NCBI RefSeq assembly: GCF_006539925.1
Contig: NZ_BJNY01000002.1
Coordinates: 62,001 to 126,000 of the forward strand
DNA length: 64,000 nt
Reading direction: 5' to 3'
DNA from: Glutamicibacter uratoxydans
GTDB lineage: Bacteria; Actinomycetota; Actinomycetes; Actinomycetales; Micrococcaceae
In this document: positions 1 through 9,200 of the stretch, one piece after another
Numbering within the stretch: the stretch's first letter is position 1
How the letters are laid out: each line of letters begins with the position of its first letter
Notes under the pieces: generated by a model
Told to the model about the DNA's origin: nothing
Seen by the model: only the letters and a program-made list of their open reading frames with translations
Database searches by the model: none
Translations under genes and position numbers: made by a program

Positions 1-3000
1 CCCGCCAGCCCCGCATAGCTCCAGCCCAGGCCGCCTGCCGGATGGAAGCAGTACAGCGGGGCGGCCGCCTCGCTGCCCACGCTGGGGCCGCTCAGCGGCA
101 GCACCACGTCGAATGACGCATCGGTGCCGGCCGACAGTTTTGCAGCGAGGGATTCAACGCTCGGGGCAGCGGCAAGGGCGCCCACCGTCAACGGCGCATC
201 AAAGCGCGCACGCAGCAGCGAAACCGCGCGCATCGCCTTCAACGAGTCGCCTCCCAGCAGGTAGAAATCATCCTCGGCGGCGACGTTTTCCACACCGAGC
301 ACCGTGCTGAACACCTCGGCTACCGCATTTTCGGCAATCCCCTCAGGGGCACGTCCCGAGCTCGGTGCGGGCATCGGCAGCGCCGCCACATCGAGCTTCG
401 TGTTCGAGGTCAGCGGCAGTTTCTCAATAACCACCAGATGGCTTGGCACCATGTAGTCCGGAAGCTCGCGGCGTGCCCGCGCCTTGACCGCCTCCGTCAT
501 CCGGTCCCGGTCCTCGTTTTCCGCTGCAGGAACCGCCGGGACGATGTAGCCGATGAGCGCCACATTGCCCTGGGGCATGCGGCGCGCGAGCACCGCTGCG
601 CTGGCCACGCGCGGGTCGGCGGCAATCACCGCCTGCACCTCTCCAGGTTCGATGCGGTATCCCCTGATCTTCACCTGTGAGTCTGATCGGCCATGGAAGT
701 GCAGCTGGCCGGAGGAGTCGAGGGAAACGATGTCGCCAGTGCGGTACATCAGGCTTCCCCGCTCGCCATGGGGGCTCGCCACGAAACGCGAAGCTGTCAG
801 CGCCGGGCGGGACACATACCCGTGCGCCAGCCCGGCGCCGGCCAGGTACAGCTCCCCTGGCGTGCCATTGCGCACCGGGCGCAGCGCGCTGTCAAGAACC
901 CAGGCGCTGGTGTTCTCGATCGGCGCCCCCACCACCGGGACGCTGCTGTCATCGGTGCCAGCGCCCAGGGCGTTGATGGTGTATTCGGTGGGGCCGTAGA
1001 GGTTGTATCCCTCTGATACTGGATCGTTGCGCAGCGCCTCCCAGACATCGGCCCCTACCGCCTCGCCGCCCAGCAGCACCAGCGCCGGGTGGTGCTGCCC
1101 CTCTTCCAGCAGGCCCTCGGCAAGCAGCGCCGAGGCCACCGATGGTGTCACGTTGATGACGTCCACCGATTTTTCACGCAGGTAGCCAACCATCTGTTCC
1201 GCATCCCGGCGCAGCGATTCGTCCAAGACGTGTACGGTATGTCCTTCGATGAGCCAGAAGAGTTCTTCCCATGACATGTCAAAGGCAAAGGAGACGGTGT
1301 GCGCCACCGCCAGCGCGCGGTCCCCCACCCGGCCGATGGCAGGGTCGAAGATTTCGCGCCGGTGGTTTGCCAGCATGTTCACCAGCCCGCGATGCGGCAC
1401 CGACACCCCCTTGGGTTCGCCGGTGGAGCCGGAGGTGAACATCAAGTAGGCGGTGTCTTGATGCGAATAGCCGGGATTCAGCGCCGCGGCGGAGATCGGC
1501 CGGTGGCCAAGCGCCGTCTCGTCGAGCACCAACACCCGGGCCCCTGAGGCCGCCAGCTGCGCGGCATCGCGTGTCGAACCAGGTTCCAGCAGCACCGCGT
1601 CGGCCCCCGCGGTGGCGAACATCTTCGCCGCCCGGGAATCCGGGTAGGCGGCATCCAGCGGAATATACGCGGCCCCCGTGGCAAGGATGCCGAAGATCGA
1701 GGTCACGAACCGGTTCGAGCGCTCAAGGCCGATGCCTACCTTCGACCCCGCACCGATCCCCTGCCCTGACAGCCAGCAAGCAATCGAAGAAACCTCTGCC
1801 CACAAACCGGCATAGTCAAGCACCTGCGGGCCATCGATGAGCGCCGGGCGTTCCGGGTGGGCTGCTGCCGTGCGCTCAAGCAGCTGGACCAGCGAGGCGT
1901 CAGCCAGCTGCCTGTCGGTCCCGGCCAGGATCGCAGGCCGTCCGACGGTGTTCACCGCGGCCAGCGCGGTGCCCAGCGGCTGGTCTGCATGCGCCGCGAG
2001 GGCGCCCAGCGTGGAAATCACCGAATCCACAATCTCTTGGGCGCTGTCGGCGCAGAAGCACTCGCCCTGATAGGCGAGGATCAGCCGGTAGATTTCATCG
2101 GGATGGACGATGAATGTCAGCGGATAGTGCGTGGCGTCTCCGCCGTCGATCTCCAGCAGGCCGGTGTCCTGGCTCAGCGTGTCCAGCTCCTGGTCGTCCT
2201 CCGGGGTGTTGCGCATGACATACAGGGTGTCGAACAGGGCGCCGATCCCGGCATCCTGCTGGATGGTTGACAGTCCGACGAATTGGGCCTGCAGGCTTTC
2301 GCCCTGGCGGCTCTGCACCTGGCGCAGCAGGTCGCCCACCTGGGTATGCGGATCCAGTTCGGTGACCACCGGGACGGTGTTCAAGAACAGCCCGATCATC
2401 TCATCCACCCCCGAAAGCTCCGGCGGGCGGCCCGACACCGTGGAGCCGAACACCACGGTGTCCTGGCCCGTCAGCCGGCGCAGCGCCAGCGACCAGGCCA
2501 GCGAGTACACGGTGTTGATCGATACGCGCGCTGAACGGGCCAGGGCGATCAGCTCGTCGCTCAGCCCCGCGGGCAGCTGCTGCTCTACAACTTCCGGAAG
2601 CACCGCCGCGCGCTGCGCCGCTGGGGGCGCCACGAGCGTGCCGCCAGAAAGACCCGCCAGCTGCCCGCGCCAGGTGCCCCGCGCCGCCTCGGTGTCCTGG
2701 TCCTGCAGCCACTGCAGGTACTGGCGGAATTGGGCTGGTTCGCCAAGGCTCTTCTCTCGCCCGCCGGCGCGGTAGTGGCGCAGCAGTTCGGTGACCAGCA
2801 GCGCATCGGACCAGCCGTCAATCAAGATGTGGTGGTTGGTCACGACCAACGCTCCACCGTCTTCGCCAAGGTCCGCGTAGGCGAAACGGATCAGCGGCGG
2901 GCGGCTCATCTCAAATTTCTGCTGGCGTTCATCCACCTGCAGGCGTTCAAGCTCGCGCTGCGCCGCCGGCGCCCCCGACAGGTCCAGCTCGCGCCACGGC

Positions 3001-3284
3001 AGGGGCACTGCCGCCGGGATGAACTGCACCGGGGTGTCGAACTGCTCATGGGCAAATCCGGCCCGCAGGATCGGATGGCGTTCGAGCAGGGTGGCGCAGG
3101 CGGTGCGCAGGGCCGTCACGTCCACCGGCGCGGCGAAGCGGTAGGTCGACTGCATGGTGTAGACGTCCAGGGCTTCAGGGTCTGCCAGCGCATGGAAGAG
3201 CAGGCCGTACTGGAGGGGAGCCAGGGGCAGGACGTCGATGATTTCCGGTTCGTCGTGGCTGGCTTCGGTGGTTGGCGCTGTCAC
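1..3284 (-). CDS. Terminal NRPS, C-A-T-TE, N5-hydroxyornithine-specific (partial at window edge)
   Basis: This is the last assembly-line protein of the siderophore operon; about 1094 codons are visible and the 3' end lies beyond base 1. It starts at a GTG whose G is shared with the TAG stop of the preceding NRPS. A condensation domain comes first, with the active motif HHILIDG near residue 147. The adenylation domain follows, with TSGSTGEPKG near residue 620, and then a carrier domain with GGDSL near residue 1012. The start of a thioesterase, with the segment LYCFHPAGG, runs off the edge. Aligning the A domain to GrsA by hand gives pocket residues D-M-E-N-L-G-L-I-N plus the usual Lys, which is the code known for N5-hydroxyornithine. 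The inferred role is to add hydroxyornithine last and release the siderophore by hydrolysis or cyclisation. I am very sure of the family and fairly sure of the substrate. Confidence 0.95.
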   Translation of the reverse strand, partial: MTAPTTEASHDEPEIIDVLPLAPLQYGLLFHALADPEALDVYTMQSTYRFAAPVDVTALRTACATLLERHPILRAGFAHEQFDTPVQFIPAAVPLPWRELDLSGAPAAQRELERLQVDERQQKFEMSRPPLIRFAYADLGEDGGALVVTNHHILIDGWSDALLVTELLRHYRAGGREKSLGEPAQFRQYLQWLQDQDTEAARGTWRGQLAGLSGGTLVAPPAAQRAAVLPEVVEQQLPAGLSDELIALARSARVSINTVYSLAWSLALRRLTGQDTVVFGSTVSGRPPELSGVDEMIGLFLNTVPVVTELDPHTQVGDLLRQVQSRQGESLQAQFVGLSTIQQDAGIGALFDTLYVMRNTPEDDQELDTLSQDTGLLEIDGGDATHYPLTFIVHPDEIYRLILAYQGECFCADSAQEIVDSVISTLGALAAHADQPLGTALAAVNTVGRPAILAGTDRQLADASLVQLLERTAAAHPERPALIDGPQVLDYAGLWAEVSSIACWLSGQGIGAGSKVGIGLERSNRFVTSIFGILATGAAYIPLDAAYPDSRAAKMFATAGADAVLLEPGSTRDAAQLAASGARVLVLDETALGHRPISAAALNPGYSHQDTAYLMFTSGSTGEPKGVSVPHRGLVNMLANHRREIFDPAIGRVGDRALAVAHTVSFAFDMSWEELFWLIEGHTVHVLDESLRRDAEQMVGYLREKSVDVINVTPSVASALLAEGLLEEGQHHPALVLLGGEAVGADVWEALRNDPVSEGYNLYGPTEYTINALGAGTDDSSVPVVGAPIENTSAWVLDSALRPVRNGTPGELYLAGAGLAHGYVSRPALTASRFVASPHGERGSLMYRTGDIVSLDSSGQLHFHGRSDSQVKIRGYRIEPGEVQAVIAADPRVASAAVLARRMPQGNVALIGYIVPAVPAAENEDRDRMTEAVKARARRELPDYMVPSHLVVIEKLPLTSNTKLDVAALPMPAPSSGRAPEGIAENAVAEVFSTVLGVENVAAEDDFYLLGGDSLKAMRAVSLLRARFDAPLTVGALAAAPSVESLAAKLSAGTDASFDVVLPLSGPSVGSEAAAPLYCFHPAGGLGWSYAGLA

Positions 3285-6200
3285 TAGTTGTCCTTCAGCA
3301 AGTTGGTCAGTGAGGCCATCGAGGCCCCATCGAGGGTGATCATTGGTTTGGCATTCGGTGCAGGCGTGCTGTTCTTTGCTGCGCCGGCCGCTTTGCGCGC
3401 CACCGCGGCAAGCTCGGCGGCGAGGGGGTTGGCGAAGACCTGCGAAATGGTTGCCGTGTATCCGGCCCGGCGCAGGGCCGCCAGCAAGGACATGGCGCTC
3501 ATCGAATCTCCGCCGGCGGCAAAGAAGTCGGTCTGTCCGGTTGCCTGGGGCAGGCCAAGCACCTGGGCGAAGGCTCCGGCCACCGCCGCGACCGCCGCCG
3601 CATCGGCGTTCTGGGCTCCGGCGTGTTCTAACTGGATGCGCGCCAGCGCGCCGCGTGCCGGGGCAAGACGCGTCGACAGCAGCTCGCGCAGCACCGACAG
3701 CTCGGTGCCCAGGGCGATGCATTCGACCGCCACCACCAGTGCAGAGAGGATCTGCCCGGCGGTTTCCCGCGGGATCTCAGCCGCGTATTCGACCTCGATC
3801 TGCAGGGTGTCGGCGATGGATGCGCTGATTGCCAGCGGGTATTCGGTGGCATCCTGTGAGTGGATGCTGCCGATGCGCGGGGCTCCTGGCTCCGTGCTGT
3901 CATCGGTCTGCGGATAGTTCTCGATGACAAGCAGCGTGTCGAAGAGCGTGCCGACGCCCAGTGCGCCGGTGATGCCGGCCAGCGGCACGCCTGCCGATTC
4001 GATGATCCGCCCGCCAGCAGCGTGGGCGCTTGAAAGCAGTTCAGCGCAGTTTTGCTGCTCCAGGCTGATTGCCATGGGCAGGGTGTCGATGAACATGCCC
4101 GGCAGCGTGGCGATGCCCGGGACCTCGATGCTGCGTCCGGAGCTGACAGTTCCGTAGACCGGATGCTGGGTTTGCAGCAGTTCTCCGAGCACCAATGCCC
4201 AGGCGGCATTCAGCGCATCAGCCACCGTGGCAGAGGCGCCGCGGACCCTTTTGACAAGGGCCTGGTGCAGCGGCGCATCCATCGTGTGCGCCATCAGCGA
4301 GGGTGCTGCGGTGTTCTTCGCGTCGCGGTGGCGCAGCACATGTCCTGCGGTGCCCGCGGACAGCCGCCGGCGCCATTCCTCGATGCGCTGCTGATCCTTG
4401 CGGGTCATGACCAGCCGGGCGAATCGGTCGTAGCCGCTGCCCGCCGGGTGCACCGGCGCCGCGGCGGCCCCGCCCTTGGCGAAGTGTGCATAATGGCTGA
4501 ACAGCTCATCGATCAGCGGCGGGATGGACCAGCCGTCAAGCAGCAAGTGGTGGTTGGCGATGATCAGCTGGCTGTGCGGCTCGCCGGTCACCGGGTGTTC
4601 CCCGAAGTCGATCAGTTCGACACGCAGCAGCGGACCGTGTTCAAGATCGAAGCCCTGCTGCATCTGGGCGTTTCGGGCCAGCTGCGCGCAGTCCTCTCTT
4701 TGCTCAAGGCCCAGTCCCGGGCGGTGCAGCGTGGTGACAGGGGCAGCAAATTCCGCCAGCGGGACAAGTACCGGGGCGCCATCGGCCGGCCAGTACACGG
4801 TGCCGCGCAGCTGCGGATGGGCAGCTCCCAGCGCCTCCAGCGCTTGGCGCAATACCGCGAGGTCAACGGTTCCAAACAGTTCCAGGCCTGCCAATGACAG
4901 GTAGCTGTCGCTCGGTGCGCTGTGCGCATGCACCGCCATTGCCTGCTGGACTCCGGTCAGCGGCCAGATGGCCTGCGCGCTGGGGCGCGCTGCCAGCAGC
5001 GCCGAGGTTTCTTCGGTTCCCAAGCCCACAACATCATGCAGCGCCCCTGGCGCTGTGCGCTGCGGGGCCTGAATTGCCGCCAGTTGGCCCAGGGCCTCCA
5101 GCGCCGCGCCCGGCAGCGCCCGCCCGGCAGCGTTGGGGCAGGCAAGCTGCCAGCGCAGCACCAGCCGGGGGCCGTCTGCCGCGTCGCTGACATAGGCGTT
5201 GAGCTCCACCGGGTGGGTGGCAGGCAGCCGGTGGTGCAGGCCGAGCGCGCTTTCCAGCGCCGCCGCGTCGGCGGCCGGCTGCCAGGGGCCTTCGCGCAGC
5301 GCATCGCGGCCAAGGTAGTTGACCAGCAGCTGCGGGCGGGCGCGGGTTTCCGCGGCTTCCAGCGCAGCGCGGGCCGGACCTGGCAGGTAGCGCAGCATGC
5401 CGTAGCTGGCGCTATCCGCGGGGATCGAGGCGGCCGCCGCGCGGGCTGCGCGCAGCCACGCCTCCGGGCCCTTCTGCTGGCCTTCGCCGTTCAGGCGCAG
5501 CGGCCAGGTGGCGGTGAACCAGCCTGTCATCGAGCCGGCCTCAACCGTGTCCCGGGCGTCGTTGAACCGGGTGCCTGCCGGTCGGCCGTGGCCTTCGGCT
5601 TCCAGCACCACCGACTCGTTCTCCCGGATCGCGGCGCACAGCGCCGCATGCAGCACCGTGTCCATGCCGTAGCCCTCGCCCAGGGCGAGCAGCCTTTCGG
5701 TGGCTTCAGGCTCAAGGGTGTGCACGATTTCCTCGGTGTCTGCCAAGGATCCCAGCGCTGCACAATCGGTGTAGTGCACCTGGCTGTTCCCGCCGGCATC
5801 CAGCACCGACAGCCAGCGTTCGCGCAGCGTCGTGTCTTCGGCCAGGGTGCCGGCCGCCTGGTTCACCGCGGCGGCCCACGCGCGCAGGCTTCCGCTGGCC
5901 TGCTGCCCGGGCAGGCCTTCGACAAGTCGGCGCAGATCCTCGGTAAGCAGACGCCAGGAGTAGATGTCCACCGCCACATGGTGGATCGCCAGCGCCAAGT
6001 TCCCGTAGCCGCTGAAGGACCTGCGGTAGACCGCTGCCGCGACGTTTCCAGCGCGCTCGTCGATCCACTGGCAGGCTGCGCGCAGGGCCTGCACGAATTC
6101 TTCCTCTCCGGCGTGCTCATCGACCGTGGCCAGCGGGATCTTCGCATGGTCCATGACCGTCGCTGACTCGGCGTCCACACGCAGGCGCAGTGCCGGGTGC

Positions 6201-9200
6201 AGTTCGGCCAGCTGGTTGAGCGCGGCTTCCAGTTGCGCAGGATCAAGCTCTGCCGGAACATTGAGCACCCGCAGCTGCTGGAATCCGCGTCCGTCGGCGC
6301 CGGTGCGCCGCAATAGCTCCGAGTACCAGGCAATGGCAGGCGTTGGCTCAAGTTTTCCGGAGTCGGGCAGTTCCAGTGCGTGGGCGTCGGGCGCATCTGC
6401 CGCGGCGGCCGCCAGCGCCGCGGCGGTGGGGTTGCGGTAGATCTCTGCCAGGGTGATGACCAGCCCGCGTGAGCGCAGGGCCCCGATCAGCGCAATGACG
6501 GCCATCGAGTCTGCGCCCAGGGCGAAGATGTCCTTGTTGGCGTCCACCGCAGGCAGCGCAAGCACCTGTGCAATGGCCTGTGCGGCCTTGCCCGTGCGAT
6601 GCTGGTCTGCCTGTGCCATGTCGTGGCCCGGCTGTGTCTTCGGCGCAGCGGCCTGCCTCGGTGCGGTGGGCGCAGCCAGCTGGCGGCGCAGCGGCTCAAG
6701 GCCCAGCAGTTCAGGCTGCGGCTGGATGCCTGAGGCCAGCACGGCGAGCGCGGTGCGCACCGCCGCCGCCAATGCCGCCGCGGCCAGCGGGTCCCCGCCG
6801 TTCAGTTCCACCTCCAGCTCAAGCTGCCGCCCCGGCGTCACGGTGAGGCACACTGGATAGTTCGTGCCGTCCTCGCCGCCCGCGGCGTTGACCTGGACCC
6901 CTGAATTTGCCGCCGGGGTGCGGTCCGGGTAGTTCTCCACGACCAAAAGCGTGTCAAAAGGCTCGGCGCCCAGCGCCGCCTTGATTCGCCCCATGCCCAG
7001 GTGGGCGGCCCGGGCCAGTTCGATGTTCTGCCGGCGAGCCTCTAAGAACAGGTCGGCGGCGGCAGCACCGGGGGTCGGCTGCAAGCGGACCGGGGCGGTG
7101 GTGATGAACATTCCCACCATTGATTCAATCCCCGGTACCTGGGCGTCGCGCCCGGAGCGGGTGGCACCCAGTGCCACGTCGGGAGTGCCGGTCAGTGCAG
7201 CCAGTACCGTTGCCCACGCTGCCTGCGCAGCATCTGCCAGGGTGCAGCCCGCAGCGCGGGCCACGGCAGCTAGTTCCTGCGCCGCAGACTGCTCCAGGCT
7301 GGCGGTGGCGCGCACGGTTCCCCTGCCTTCCTCGATCAGGTCCTGCAGCCGCGTCGGCTCGCCGAAGCCGGCGAACTCGTTGCGCCACTGGGCCTGAAGC
7401 TCTGAGGAGTCTTCTTCCACAGCGTGCAGCCATCGCAGGTAACCTGTCATCGGCGCGGCGTGGGCAAGGGGACCGCCCTCCAGCAGCGCCTGCAGTTCTT
7501 CGGTGAGCACCGCGGTGGACCAGCCGTCCACCAGCAGGTGGTGCATGAGCACCAGAAGCTCCCATGAGGTATCCGAGGTGCGCAGCAGCTTGGCGCGGAC
7601 CAGCGGCCCGGTGGCCAGGTCCATGGACGCCGCGCGCAGCGCCTGCTGATCGGCGCGCACCGCTGCTTCGTTATCTGCTGCGCCACGCAGGTCGAGCGCT
7701 TCGAACTGCCATCTGGCCCGGTCCATGATGGCAAGCTGCGGAGCGGGAAGATCATGCTGGAAGAGGATGCCGCGCAGCTGCGGATGGCGCTGGGCCAGGG
7801 CGTCCAGCGCCTGTTCAACCTGCGCCGCGGTGGGCAGCTGGTGGGCCTGCGCGGCGGTGATCGACCAGCGGGTGGTTGTCAGGAAGCTTCCATCCGCTTC
7901 GCGTTCGTGGTGCAGGACCATGCCCAACTGCGTCGGGGTCAGTTCCCACAGGTCTACCGCGGTGCAGCCCACTGCCGCCGCCTGGGCCGCCAGGGCGCGG
8001 CCGCGCTGCGCACCAAGCGCAGCCAGCCGGGATTCCTTGTGGGCCCCGGCGTCGGGGATGGGGTCCTGGGCACTTTCCAGCGGCTGCAATCCGGCAGCCA
8101 TCTGCCCCAGGTTCACCGCGGCGAGCAGGGCCTGCACCGAGCTTGAGTAGCCTTCGCGGTGCAGCGCCGCCACGAGCTGGATGGCGGAAATCGAGTCCCC
8201 TCCTAGGGCCATGAATCTGTCGCTGGCCGTCGGCTCCTGTGCCAGCGACAGCACGCGCTGCACCGCCTGGAGCACCGCGGCAAGTTCGGCGCTTGCTGCT
8301 TCCGGAGACGAAGCGGCGGGTGCGCCGGGTGCCGGCACGCCGAAATCTGGCATGGGCAGGGCACGAAGATCCAGCTTGCCGCTGCCGGTGAGCGGCAGCT
8401 GCTCCAGCAGCACCACCGCGGCGGGCACCATGGCCCGCGGCAGGCCCTGCGCGCAGGCATCGCGCAATTGCGCGGCGAGCTGGTCATCGCTCACGCGGCC
8501 GGTCTGCTCCGGGACCACCCAGACCACTAGCCGTTCGCCCAGCCGTGGATCGGTGACCTTGTGCACCGCGGCGCGGCGCACCGCCTGCTGGCTGGCAAGG
8601 AATGCCTCGATCTCTCCTGGCTCGATGCGCACCCCATGCAATGAAATCTGGGAGTCAGTGCGTCCGAGCAGCAGCAGCTGCCCGTCCAGGCCCCAGCTGG
8701 CGGCGTCGCCCGTGCGATACAGCCGCTGCCCGGAGGCGAAGGGGTGGGCGATAAAGCGGGCGGCGGTCAGCGCGCCACGGGCAAGGTACCCGTCGGCCAG
8801 CTGCGGGCCTGCCAGGTACAGTTCGCCGACGGTGCCGGGGGCAACCCGGCGCAGCATCGAGTCGAGCACCAGTGCACCGGTTGACCCCACCGGGCGGCCC
8901 ACCACAGGCTTCTGCGAGTCAGCCACCGACGCGGCCAGCGCATCCACCGTCGCCTCTGTGGGACCGTATAGGTTGTACACCGAAGCGTTGGATTCGCGGG
9001 CCAGCTGCGCCATGCGGCTCCACAGGGCCGGCGGGAAATTCTCCCCGCCGGCCACGCAGATTTCCGGCAGGCGTGTCATTGCACCGCTTGAAATCACCGC
9101 ATTCCACAGGGTCGGGGTGAAGTCGAGGTAGCCGATCTGCGCAGTTTCCACGTAGTCGGCGAGGGCAAACGGGTCCAGGTATTCGTCTTCGCTCAGCACA

